From positions 16,774-80,773 of the forward strand of contig PLXC01000162.1 of NCBI GenBank assembly GCA_003151275.1: DNA of 64,000 nt, read 5' to 3'. The position numbers and the translations under genes are program-made. Origin of the DNA: Candidatus Melainabacteria bacterium. GTDB taxonomy: Bacteria > Cyanobacteriota > Vampirovibrionia > Obscuribacterales > Obscuribacteraceae. Shown piece by piece: positions 56,856 through 64,000 of this stretch. Numbering within the stretch: position 1 is the stretch's first letter; every line of letters starts with the position of its first letter. The notes under the pieces are model-generated. The model saw nothing but the letters and a program-made list of their open reading frames with translations. It made no database searches and was not told the origin of the DNA.

Positions 56856-57605
56856 TTATTTAGGATTAGTGGTCACAGATGATGTTGGAATCTTGCCCGA
56901 GTGAATTTGGTCAACTTGATAGTCGATTTGCTCAGCCTCGCCAACGCGATCAGTCTTATGCAACACATCACTATAACAATTGAGCAGGGCTAGCAATTGC
57001 GCACTGCTATGGTCGCCGTTTTTCTCTCGCAAAGCTAGAGATTGCTTGAGCAACACCTCGCTTTCCTTATAGCTCCCGGAACGCTCGTATGTCTCAGCAA
57101 GCTTTTCTCGAATCGATACGGCATCAGGATTTTCCACTCCCGACTTCCTTTCGACCAGAGCCAAAGCTTGTTTCAAATGATTAGCTGCGTCCAGGTATTT
57201 TTTTTCCTGGTAGCAAACGCGAGCCAGAACTGTAAGCGGTTTAGATAATTCAATGTTCCCAGGACCGTAGAGTTTGGCCGCAGCCGAAAGTGCCTCACGG
57301 TAGTTAATTTCCGCACCTTGCATGTCTTTCAGCTTGAAATCATCGTTGCCTAGCCCATTGTAAGCCTTGAAAAGAGCAGGAAGATTCTTTGACTTTTCCT
57401 TTTCGATGCCACTAACGACCATGTTGTAGTAGTTTTCAGCTTCTTTGAACTTCCCCTGAGACTCCAAATCTTGCGCATTCTTAAAACAGTCGTCAACGGA
57501 CATCTGTGGCGCCAGAGCAGCTTTCGGGTCAGGAGCTTGTGCCCGCACAGCGCTGGCCATCGCAAACAGCGTAAACACAAGGCAGGCGCACTTATTTAGT
57601 TTCAT
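56856..57605 (-). CDS. Secreted TPR protein
   Basis: A 249-residue protein with signal peptide LNKCACLVFTLFAMASAVRAQA. The mature part has several TPR-like units: AQDLESQGKFKEAENYYNMV, LGNDDFKLKDMQGAEINYRE, LARVCYQEKKYLDAANHLKQ and LAETYERSGSYKESEVLLKQ. It ends in a Thr/Pro-rich tail. I take the ATG at 57605 (GGGGA seven bases upstream); the frame is open upstream through the tRNA gene, which makes the longer start unlikely. It is convergent with the TonB-like gene at 23 bases. The partner is unknown. Confidence 0.85.
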   Translation of the reverse strand: MKLNKCACLVFTLFAMASAVRAQAPDPKAALAPQMSVDDCFKNAQDLESQGKFKEAENYYNMVVSGIEKEKSKNLPALFKAYNGLGNDDFKLKDMQGAEINYREALSAAAKLYGPGNIELSKPLTVLARVCYQEKKYLDAANHLKQALALVERKSGVENPDAVSIREKLAETYERSGSYKESEVLLKQSLALREKNGDHSSAQLLALLNCYSDVLHKTDRVGEAEQIDYQVDQIHSGKIPTSSVTTNPK

Positions 57606-57665
57606 CGTTTCCCCAACCGACCATGCAACCTTGACTGCTTCCAGGGAGACCCGTTGTTCAAAAAT

Positions 57666-57738
57666 TAGCACGGGGCAGGATTGAACTGCCGACAACGCGG
57701 TTATGAGTCGCGTGCTCTACCGACTGAGCTACCGTGCC
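57666..57738 (-). tRNA. tRNA with CAT anticodon (elongator Met or lysidine-type Ile2)
   Basis: On the minus strand the 73-base sequence folds as a cloverleaf: acceptor GGCACGG/CCGTGCT (with a G1-U72 wobble), D stem GCTC/GAGC, anticodon loop CTCATAA, T stem GGCAG/CTGCC with TTCAATC loop. The anticodon stem CGCGA/CCGCG has an A31-C39 mismatch. The CAT anticodon fits Met or, after lysidine modification, Ile. It is not the initiator, as the anticodon stem lacks the three G-C pairs pattern and the acceptor ends are different. CCA is not encoded. Confidence 0.93.
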
Positions 57739-57836
57739 ACTTACGTTGATTATCCTGATGTTCTGCCCCCAGTGTCAAGCGACTGTCAACATGTAAATCT
57801 GGGTAGATAGACTGCAACCCCTCACGGAGACGCCAG

Positions 57837-58109
57837 TTGATAGCTTTTGAAGTCTTGTTGTTATTAGCGGCCTCAGTCATCGTGATTGTCGGTTTGACCG
57901 CCGTGATCAGACCGCTTGCCCAGGCCTATTCAGAGAGACTAAAGGCTAAATACAAAGAAATAGGCGGTGATCAAGAAGTTCTTTTAAAAAGTCGTGTCTC
58001 GTCTCTTGAAGAAGAAATTCGCGAGATCAAGCGACAGGTGCTAAGCATCCAAGAGACCAGCGAATTCACAGCTCGAATGATTGAAACTAAGCAAGATAAG
58101 TCGGCCTAG
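57837..58109 (+). CDS. Small single-span membrane protein with coiled coil
   Basis: A 90-residue protein. Residues 3-25 form a membrane helix (FEVLLLLAASVIVIVGLTAV). A coiled coil follows (about 48-75: KSRVSSLEEEIREIKRQVLS). TTG at 57837 is supported by GGAGA seven bases upstream. The layout resembles phage-shock-type or YtxH-like small membrane proteins, but I recognise no family. It is convergent with the C26 amidohydrolase gene with a 12-base gap. Confidence 0.72.
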   Translation: MIAFEVLLLLAASVIVIVGLTAVIRPLAQAYSERLKAKYKEIGGDQEVLLKSRVSSLEEEIREIKRQVLSIQETSEFTARMIETKQDKSA

Positions 58110-58121
58110 GGCCAGCATTGG

Positions 58122-58889
58122 CTAACCGGACAACTTCGAACCGGACAACTTCGCAGCCCTCGAAGGCGCCTTTTGAACATGCCCTTGCGAAGCTGCTTGA
58201 ACAAAATGCTTGAATAAATTTGCGTTTCCTTCGAAATCACGTTCTGGATGCCATTGCACGCCAATTGTGAAGGGTCGCCCCTCAAGTTCGATGGCTTCGA
58301 TGATGCCGTCGTCGGCATGTGCTACGGCAATTAGTCCTTGCCCAAGATTTTTTACAGACTGATGATGCGAAGTGGGTACATTCAACCGATCAGACTTATA
58401 AATCTTGCCCAACTGGCTGCTCAGCTTCAAATTAATCGGATGTTTATGGGGATCAGCTTGCCAACCTACGTTTATCGTATGAACGACTTGAGTGTCGGGT
58501 AATTCAGTATTTATGTCCTGAATCAAAGTGCCGCCAAGAGCAATGTTAAGAAGCTGAGCACCGGCGCAAATACCTAGAATTGGAATGTCCGTTCTGCTAA
58601 TGGTTCGGTCAATCAGCCTGAAATCGAAATCTTCTCGTTGGGGATCGCACAGTTCGACCAACGAGCTGGCTTGTTCGCCATACTTGGTCGGGCAATAATC
58701 AAGTCCACCGATTAGCATTAGGCCTTGCAAACTACGAAAGAGGTCGTCTAAATCGCAGTCTGGCATCGGAGGCAACAAAACCGGAATGCCACCAGCTTTT
58801 TGCACCGCCTCAAAATAAGTGGATTGGATGGCTGCTTGCGGCGGAGACCCGCCCATGACGTCAAGATTGATGCCGATAATAGGTTTCAT
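58122..58889 (-). CDS. Gamma-glutamyl-gamma-aminobutyrate hydrolase-like (peptidase C26) protein
   Basis: A 255-residue class I glutamine-amidotransferase-like hydrolase. The nucleophile Cys108 lies in PILGICAGAQLLNIALGG. Further motifs are GLMLIGGLDYCPTKYGE, QDINTELPDTQVVHTINVG, VPTSHHQSVKNLGQGLIAVA and GVQWHPERDFEG with the catalytic His/Glu. Family members cleave gamma-glutamyl bonds, as PuuD does in putrescine catabolism; no other puu genes are near. The last residues KLSGSKLSG come from a tandem repeat CCGGACAACTTCG. The ATG at 58889 fits homology better than the in-frame site at 58907. Confidence 0.92.
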   Translation of the reverse strand: MKPIIGINLDVMGGSPPQAAIQSTYFEAVQKAGGIPVLLPPMPDCDLDDLFRSLQGLMLIGGLDYCPTKYGEQASSLVELCDPQREDFDFRLIDRTISRTDIPILGICAGAQLLNIALGGTLIQDINTELPDTQVVHTINVGWQADPHKHPINLKLSSQLGKIYKSDRLNVPTSHHQSVKNLGQGLIAVAHADDGIIEAIELEGRPFTIGVQWHPERDFEGNANLFKHFVQAASQGHVQKAPSRAAKLSGSKLSG

Positions 58890-58984
58890 GTTTTCAGGAT
58901 ATAGCACAATTTCAAAAATGGCTATCTCGTATAATCTTCCGTGAACATCCTTTTCAGAGAATCAGCACTCAAGCGAGGTCCACA

Positions 58985-59629
58985 TTGACAGCGGAGCTAT
59001 CAACCGATCAAAGCATAGCTGAGAATTTGCTCAGGTCTGTGGATGCTTGGCAGACAGGACACTTTCTATTAACTAGCGGTTTACACGGAAAGGAATACAT
59101 GCAATGTCAGCGAGTCATGCAGTTTCCACGCTTCGGTATGCAGTTGGCACGGCTATTAACCAGGCAATTGATTGACGCTGGATTGGTACCATCTGTGGTT
59201 GCAGGTCCGGCCCTTGGCGCAATTCATTGGGAAGTCTTTGTCGCGTCTGCTTTCGAAGAAGCTAACCCGGATGGTCCACCGATCAAAGCTATCTTTGCAG
59301 AGAGGGCAACCGACCAATCTGGAGACTCTAACAGCTTCGCAATCAGACGAGGTGTGACACTTAAACCGAACGATAAGGTACTTATTGTAGAGGACGTAAC
59401 TACAACTGGTGGTTCGGCCAGAAAAATTGTTGAACTAGTTCGAAGTTTAGGTGCGGAGCCTATTGCCGTAGGCGCAGTTGTAGACCGAAGTGGCTCTGCG
59501 ATAGACTTCGGAATTCCTTTTCACAAGCTGATTACACTTAACTTAGAGACTTTTGATCCGGCCAGCTGTCCTTTGTGCAAAGACGGAATTCCAGTCACCA
59601 AGCCAGGAAGCAGCAAGAAACCAGCTTAA
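58985..59629 (+). CDS. pyrE: Orotate phosphoribosyltransferase
   Basis: A 214-residue PRTase that joins orotate and PRPP to OMP in pyrimidine synthesis. The substrate motif GHFLLTSGLHGKEYMQCQ is at residues 23-40. VVAGPALGAIHWEVFVA and the PRPP signature KVLIVEDVTTTGGSARKIVE (about 130-149) follow. The C-terminal CPLCKDGIPV tail is a feature of some PyrE groups. TTG at 58985 has GAGG six bases upstream. It overlaps by four bases the stop of the convergent TPR gene. No other pyr genes are nearby. Confidence 0.95.
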   Translation: MTAELSTDQSIAENLLRSVDAWQTGHFLLTSGLHGKEYMQCQRVMQFPRFGMQLARLLTRQLIDAGLVPSVVAGPALGAIHWEVFVASAFEEANPDGPPIKAIFAERATDQSGDSNSFAIRRGVTLKPNDKVLIVEDVTTTGGSARKIVELVRSLGAEPIAVGAVVDRSGSAIDFGIPFHKLITLNLETFDPASCPLCKDGIPVTKPGSSKKPA

Positions 59630-60861
59630 TCCTGAACCTTTTTCTGCATCAAAGATTGCAAGGCCAATTTCGATTCATAGTCACGCGGCAACATTTTAGT
59701 TGTTGTCAGAAGCTCTGAGATGGCACCATTGACGTCTCCATTGTCGCTCAAGGCCAAACCAAGAGCGCGATGGAGTTTTGCGTTCTTGGGGTCAATTTTC
59801 AAGGCTAAGCGATATTCAATTACGGCTGACTGGTAATCGCCTTTCTTGCCGTACACCCAAGCTAAGTTAGAGTGTGTGTCCGGGTCATTGGGGGCAAGAC
59901 TAATAGCTATATGAGCTTCTTTGATCGCTTCGTTTGGCTTACCGGTGCTAGCCAAAGCCCAAGAGAATCCTACATGACCTTCCGAATAGTGCTGATCTAA
60001 ACGAATTGCTTCTTTAAATTCCTCGATACACTTTGTCCACTTTTCGCCATTGCCCAAGGCAAGCGCATATCTAGCGTGCACTACTGCGTCTTTAGGATTT
60101 AAAGCGATGGCATTTCGATATTCCTCATCTGAAGGCCCTGGCAGGCGATCAGCTGCATAACATTGAGCCAATATCAAATGTGGTACCACAAGCTTCGGAT
60201 CGAGAGCGATGGCCCGCTTGCATTCGGCTATGGCTGGACGCCAATCTTTGCGCATGCGATAGCACTCAGCGAGGTATGCGTGCGCTAGGGCATTGCGTTT
60301 GTCGATCTTGAGAGCTTTGGTGTACTCGTCGTCAGCATCTTGATATTTTCCAAGCATGCGTAGCGCTTCACCTTTCATGAAATGCGCATCGCCGCTAGTT
60401 GGACGAATTGAAATCGTCGTCTCGAACTCGCCCAAAGCCTCCTCGAAATCAGACATGCCCATCAATACTTTTCCAAGCATCCAGTGAGCTTTGAAGTTGC
60501 GCGCGTCTACCTTCACCACTTCCTCGTATTCGATTAATGAGTTGGTAAAATCGCGTCTCTCAAAAAACAGATCGCCCAACTTCATGTGCTTCTCGGTGGC
60601 TTTCGCCTTCTCTGCAGGCAACACATCAGATTTCAGTGGGTCAATTTTATCCACGATGGGAGCAGAAACAGAAATATGCTTATCACCACTGGTGGTGACA
60701 TTACTCTCTGCAGGCTGAACTGGCTTGACTACGTTTTTAATTACTGTACTCTGTCTCGACTTTCCTGGCAGACGGAAGGCGCACGAAGGCTGCACCGCTG
60801 TCAAAGAAGATAACGAGGCCACACAGGCAATCAAGAAATATTGGCTTGAACGATACTTCAC
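59626..60861 (-). CDS. Secreted TPR protein with about eight repeats
   Basis: A 411-residue protein with a signal peptide (SSQYFLIACVASLSSLTAV). After a low-complexity segment (about 35-80) the remainder is a TPR solenoid: GDLFFERRDFTNSLIEYEEV, LMGMSDFEEALGEFETTISI, LAECYRMRKDWRPAIAECKR, LALGNGEKWTKCIEEFKEAI, AWVYGKKGDYQSAVIEYRLA and LGLALSDNGDVNGAISELLT. The start is GTG at 60861. No close neighbour gives a function. The family is common in this window (five TPR genes). Confidence 0.85.
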   Translation of the reverse strand: MKYRSSQYFLIACVASLSSLTAVQPSCAFRLPGKSRQSTVIKNVVKPVQPAESNVTTSGDKHISVSAPIVDKIDPLKSDVLPAEKAKATEKHMKLGDLFFERRDFTNSLIEYEEVVKVDARNFKAHWMLGKVLMGMSDFEEALGEFETTISIRPTSGDAHFMKGEALRMLGKYQDADDEYTKALKIDKRNALAHAYLAECYRMRKDWRPAIAECKRAIALDPKLVVPHLILAQCYAADRLPGPSDEEYRNAIALNPKDAVVHARYALALGNGEKWTKCIEEFKEAIRLDQHYSEGHVGFSWALASTGKPNEAIKEAHIAISLAPNDPDTHSNLAWVYGKKGDYQSAVIEYRLALKIDPKNAKLHRALGLALSDNGDVNGAISELLTTTKMLPRDYESKLALQSLMQKKVQD

Positions 60862-61071
60862 TATCTAAATCTAACACCGGCAGGGTCAAAAGTCTAAGAT
60901 CTACATTATAAGCGCTTCGTCGCCATCCACTTAAATTGCGGCTCCGCTCGCAAACATTCTCCACTCTTCTGAACGAGCAGCTTTTGATTTTGAACTCTAA
61001 GCCCGGATGTTTCCTCTCGACTAATCCCTTGTCTCATAAAAGGTTTGGTCATACACGCCGTGCTAAATCGA

Positions 61072-61941
61072 TTAAAACAGCCGAACTTTAGACATTCGAT
61101 CGAGGCGGAAAGTCCGCTCTGCTGCAAAATAGAAGCAATACGCAGTCAGGTAAAAATTTCCACGGTTTTGAATGAGAGCCTGCGGCTTTACTTTCCTTTC
61201 GCGTCCCAGGCTGTTATAGCGAAATGCAATGGCCCCATCTTGTTCGATCGCCATGTTGATCATCTCAATTGACTCTTGCACAAATGCCGGCACTGGAGGC
61301 TGGAACTCAGCTTCTTCATCTAATTTAAGGACTGAATAAAGGTCGCATAAAGCCTTCCAGGTTTTCAATGATTCATGCATCTGGGTAAGCCTGGTAAGAA
61401 TATGACGAACATGATGACTATCTGCCAGAGCTCTGTGATAGCCTCCTTGTTCCAATTCCAGAAATTGGACAATTGTTGCAAGCTGGTGGTTTGGCGCATC
61501 GGTCAAAAGTTGACGAGTCAGGGTCAGGGTATCCAGAACATAATGTCCTGGCAAATCCATTTTCAACTTTGCCAAGGCAACACGCAGAAAGCCCACATCG
61601 AAAGGGGCATTGTGAGCCACAAGAACGGCCTGACTATTATTAATCCACTCAAAAAATTGAGGTACTACTTGCGAAGTCTTTGGACATCCCGCCACCATAT
61701 CTTGAGTAATACCGTGAACAGCTGTAGCTTCATATGGAATTTCGCATTCAGGGTCGATCAATTGAGAGAAAGTCTCAACTCGATCGTCGGACAATCTGAA
61801 TTTCACGCCAGACAATTCCACAAGCCTGGCAGCAATTGGAGAAAGTCCTGTCGTCTCAGTATCGAACGATACGAATTCAATATCCAGCAGATCATTGAAC
61901 GCATCAACGATCGATACACTCTCAGTATTCAAAGTGTTCAA
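61072..61941 (-). CDS. DEDDh exonuclease (DnaQ-like) fused to a WYL domain
   Basis: A 289-residue protein. Residues 18-195 are a DnaQ/polymerase III epsilon-type 3'-5' exonuclease: D27 and E29 in FVSFDTETTGLSP, AHNAPFDVGFLRVAL (D), and YHRALADSHHVRHIL with the His and last Asp. Residues about 225-289 look like a WYL domain: AIEQDGAIAFRYNSLGRERK, VKPQALIQNRGNFYLTAYC and ERTFRLDRMSKV. WYL domains bind single-stranded DNA or nucleotides and regulate nucleases and transcription factors. TTG at 61941 has GAGG about ten bases upstream. Its neighbours are unrelated. Confidence 0.88.
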   Translation of the reverse strand: MNTLNTESVSIVDAFNDLLDIEFVSFDTETTGLSPIAARLVELSGVKFRLSDDRVETFSQLIDPECEIPYEATAVHGITQDMVAGCPKTSQVVPQFFEWINNSQAVLVAHNAPFDVGFLRVALAKLKMDLPGHYVLDTLTLTRQLLTDAPNHQLATIVQFLELEQGGYHRALADSHHVRHILTRLTQMHESLKTWKALCDLYSVLKLDEEAEFQPPVPAFVQESIEMINMAIEQDGAIAFRYNSLGRERKVKPQALIQNRGNFYLTAYCFYFAAERTFRLDRMSKVRLF

Positions 61942-62092
61942 AAGCAGCCACCTCGCGGGTTCGAAGGCAAAAAGGCAGGACGCAACGCAAACGATTCTCG
62001 CACTAAAAATGGGTGGGATTCGCTAGTTGAGATTGACTGAGTATTAATTCAACTGAAGACTATGACATCTACTATTGATGCGGCTTTCGGAC

Positions 62093-62122
62093 AGCGGTAT
62101 ATGCATTCGTACTGATACCGCT
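62093..62122. repeat. Inverted repeat AGCGGTAT/ATACCGCT in the intergenic region
   Basis: An eight-pair perfect dyad (62093-62100 and 62115-62122) with a 14-base loop lies between the exonuclease gene and the HET-C-like gene. The flanking region 61942-62245 is AT-rich and holds no gene. It has no T-run, so it is unlikely to be a terminator. Confidence 0.5.
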
Positions 62123-62245
62123 AATGGTGATATATCGCATTACTATCGCTCCTTGTATTTCTATCTATAAAATACAACGTACAAAACCGTAAAAAAGTTC
62201 GAAGTTTTGCCAAACTTTTCGACAACATGCAGATCCTCTTCATGC

Positions 62246-63043
62246 ATGTTAGATTTGAAAGGAAACCTGATATGGATTCGGCATTTGTCCAAACTTGTTC
62301 ATGCGATTGTCTTAATAGCTCTAAGCTCCTGTTCCTTTAACCTGGAAGGTGCATATGCTGCTGAGGCAGACTGTGGACAGATTCACGAACAAATTACTCA
62401 TGATGCCCTCGCTGCCACATTTAATGCGGCAAATTTAAATCTTGTCGAGCGCGCATGTGAGAGTCAGAGCAAGCCGGGAAGCGAAGCGGCGAGCGAAACC
62501 AGACGCCACTTCGGCGATGAAAACTTTCCCAAAGCGCTCGCTTACATGGACAGGCAAAAACGTCTAATCATCGACTTTTCAGCAGCAGCAGATACTAATC
62601 CTATGGATCGAGCTCGCGCCCTTTATCATCTAGGTTTGCTCCTCCATACAGCTCAGGATTTTTACAGCCATACAAATTATGTAGAATTAGCCGCGGAGCG
62701 CATGAACGAGAAAGTTGGCGGTAGCATTAAAGACGCCTACGCCATGGAACTTGTCGATTGGACAAAGCTGTCAACAACTCGAACAAACGCCTTGCAAAGT
62801 TCTCATGAGATTTATAAGGACGATCCCACCGCTGCTCAGGGAAAAATAATTTTTGGTAACAGCACTTATTTTAAGTTGGCTAAAGAACTAGCAGTAAAAG
62901 AGACAATCCGCCAATGGAATTCAGTTGAGGCTTTGATCAAGTTACGACACGCGGCAAGGGCTAATGCAATTCTCTCAGCGATGAAAGAAGCGAGCTGTCC
63001 TTACATAAAGGATTTGGACAAATTTCCTGAAGAAGAGATTTAG
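62246..63043 (+). CDS. Secreted HET-C / zinc-dependent phospholipase C-like protein
   Basis: A 265-residue protein with a signal peptide (KLVHAIVLIALSSCSFNLEGA; the SCS may be a lipobox-like step). The mature part has HEQITHDALAATFNAANLN, RRHFGDENFPKALAYMDRQK and the marked ALYHLGLLLHTAQDFYSHTN motif with several histidines and Asp. This order is that of HET-C and zinc-dependent phospholipase C-like proteins. The start is uncertain: I give the ATG at 62246, while a TTG at 62207 would add 13 residues. Its stop overlaps by four bases the stop of the convergent E1-like gene. Confidence 0.78.
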   Translation: MLDLKGNLIWIRHLSKLVHAIVLIALSSCSFNLEGAYAAEADCGQIHEQITHDALAATFNAANLNLVERACESQSKPGSEAASETRRHFGDENFPKALAYMDRQKRLIIDFSAAADTNPMDRARALYHLGLLLHTAQDFYSHTNYVELAAERMNEKVGGSIKDAYAMELVDWTKLSTTRTNALQSSHEIYKDDPTAAQGKIIFGNSTYFKLAKELAVKETIRQWNSVEALIKLRHAARANAILSAMKEASCPYIKDLDKFPEEEI

Positions 63044-63762
63044 CTTTTCGTTGCACGTCCACAATCAGGACAGTCCTTGCGAGGATCAAGCCCTCTGATA
63101 GTCTCGAATTCGCCGCTTAACCAATCAATTTTGGTTAGTTCATTGCCTTGAATCGCACCGATCTTTGCGATCAACTTAATTGCCTCCAGCGCTTGCCATG
63201 CACCAATAATTCCAAGCACAGTGGCAATCGATTTGTGCTCAGGGGGTTGAAGGGGCACATCATCTATGCCGGCCAATGGAAATGCGCAGCGCAAGCAAGC
63301 AGACCGAGACGGACACATCGTAAAGAGTTGATAGCGAAATCCGCTGCCTCCCGCGTGAACAAGTGGTTTACCGATGTGCATACAAACGTCGCTGACGAGC
63401 AACTTTTCCTGCCAGTTGCTTAATCCATCGATGACAACATCTGATTCAGAAAAAATCGATTCCGCATCGTGACCGTCGACCTTCCAGGCTCGGCAAATAA
63501 CTTCTGATTCTGACAGCCCCTCTACTGATTTATATGCTGACGATAGCGCTTTAGGGTCTTCATCAACTAACCAAACTTTTCCAACTCCCGCTTCGACTAA
63601 ATATTTTGCTGCCACCAAGCCGCTTGATTGCACGCCGGCAACTAGAACTGAACCGGCAGACAATCTACTCAGTACGTCGGTGCTCATACCCGGCAACGCA
63701 AGTTGTCGAATTTTGTTACTCAAATGCTCAGGAATTAAAACAGTCGCTCTCCATTGCTCCAC
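63040..63762 (-). CDS. Degenerate E1/ThiF-MoeB-like protein
   Basis: A 240-residue protein of the HesA/MoeB/ThiF adenylyltransferase fold. The Rossmann part reads SVLVAGVQSSGLVAAKYLVE, where the usual GxGGLG is GVQSSG. VWLVDEDPKALSSAYKS lacks the NLxRQ segment, and VIDGLSNWQEKLLVSDVC has Lys where the family has Arg. HAGGSGFRYQLFTMCPSRSA, CLRCAFPLAG and a C-terminal CPDCG give two CxxC zinc pairs. ATP binding and adenylation may be lost, so it could be a scaffold. GTG at 63762 is the start. The annotation is by fold only. Confidence 0.8.
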   Translation of the reverse strand: MEQWRATVLIPEHLSNKIRQLALPGMSTDVLSRLSAGSVLVAGVQSSGLVAAKYLVEAGVGKVWLVDEDPKALSSAYKSVEGLSESEVICRAWKVDGHDAESIFSESDVVIDGLSNWQEKLLVSDVCMHIGKPLVHAGGSGFRYQLFTMCPSRSACLRCAFPLAGIDDVPLQPPEHKSIATVLGIIGAWQALEAIKLIAKIGAIQGNELTKIDWLSGEFETIRGLDPRKDCPDCGRATKS

Positions 63763-63918
63763 TTACAGGATAGCTCACTGCAGACGAGTTTCAATCAGGG
63801 ATAAAAGTGCTCACTTCATTGTGAAACATTTTTGCGGCCACAAACCTTGAAAAAATCTTAGTGCCATCGGTGGTGCGAGCAAATCGGCGCGCCAATTTTT
63901 TTTAAATCCCCAAATACC

Positions 63919-63940
63919 AAAAACCCCCCTTACGGGAGGT
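63919..63940 (-). terminator. Terminator-like hairpin of a gene beyond the right edge
   Basis: On the minus strand ACCTCCC-GTAA-GGGGGGT (63923-63940) forms a seven-pair stem (one G-T) followed by TTTTT. It points away from the right edge, toward lower coordinates. Confidence 0.65.
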
Positions 63941-63975
63941 CTCTGGCTGGCGTTGGCGGGGGAAAAATAGTGGAT

Positions 63976-64000
63976 TTAGCTGAACAAGTTGGCGTCGCGA
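63976..64000 (-). CDS. Possible 3' end of a gene running off the right edge
   Basis: A minus-strand frame ends RDANLFS with TAA at 63976-63978, 36 bases before a terminator-like hairpin. Too little is visible to name it. Confidence 0.3.

Noticed and set aside
57666..57738. Initiator tRNA-fMet
   Set aside because: The anticodon stem lacks the GGG/CCC initiator pairs and the acceptor end is not the unpaired initiator type; elongator Met or Ile2 fits better.
60906..61052. 48-codon minus-strand frame just after the exonuclease gene
   Set aside because: The peptide looks protein-like, but there is no ribosome binding site and no recognisable motif.
63970..64000. Possible GTG start with GGGGGA upstream at the right edge
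   Set aside because: Only ten codons are visible and a minus-strand gene end with terminator explains the region better.

Overview
This window looks like chromosomal DNA of a non-photosynthetic relative of Cyanobacteria (Melainabacteria/Vampirovibrionia, possibly the Obscuribacter side). This is an inference from gene content, not a database match. The main pointers are: ATP synthase beta and epsilon genes together and away from the other subunits, as in Cyanobacteria and plastids; many secreted or membrane TPR proteins; a PPK2 polyphosphate kinase and a PstS-like phosphate-binding lipoprotein; no photosynthesis gene; and frequent TTG and GTG starts preceded by good Shine-Dalgarno sites. I see no complete prophage, transposase, CRISPR array or rRNA operon.

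Layout. 1-7 kb: the end of a SUFU-domain gene, lepA, a low-complexity repeat block, a homocysteine methyltransferase/MTHFR fusion, a TPR gene, an array of GCGATATCGC palindromes and a secreted SRPBCC-like protein. 7-16 kb: ppk2, an LRV-repeat protein, cobalamin-dependent metH, a PstS-like lipoprotein and a small acidic protein. 16-28 kb: a beta-hydroxyacid dehydrogenase, a secreted nonapeptide-repeat protein, cystathionine lyase and cystathionine beta-synthase, a methylmalonyl-CoA mutase large subunit, a glycosyltransferase/epimerase/purine-permease run, a membrane TPR protein and an OmpR-type regulator. 28-36 kb: a second palindrome block, gyrA, lysS, and a gene-poor stretch with remnants of an adhesin-like gene. 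36-44 kb: cysteine desulfurase, a histidine kinase facing a truncated receiver fragment, cysE, cysK, a Yip1-TlpA fusion, a DUF1292 protein and a K+ channel. 44-50 kb: atpD, a ClpP-like protease, atpC, a NAGPA-type protein and an aldehyde dehydrogenase. 50-64 kb: a membrane-embedded spermidine-synthase-like protein, ftsH, tilS, a TonB-like C-terminal protein, TPR proteins, a CAT-anticodon tRNA, a C26 amidohydrolase, pyrE, an exonuclease-WYL fusion, a HET-C-like secreted protein and a degenerate E1/ThiF-like protein.

How the genes fit together. Sulfur amino-acid metabolism dominates: methyl-THF formation and homocysteine methylation (HMT-MTHFR and MetH), transsulfuration (CBS and CGL), cysteine synthesis (CysE and CysK) and sulfur mobilisation (cysteine desulfurase). 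MetH and methylmalonyl-CoA mutase both imply cobalamin use. PPK2 and the PstS-like protein fit phosphate storage.

The points I would look at first are: a ClpP-like protease with an intact catalytic triad inside the beta-epsilon ATP synthase cluster; a long hairpin in the atpD leader; a dispersed repeat whose translation matches a segment inside the LRV protein; the GCGATATCGC repeat family; a protein with a nine-residue tandem repeat; a 36-residue receiver-domain remnant converging on a histidine kinase; and an E1-like protein missing its nucleotide-binding glycines.
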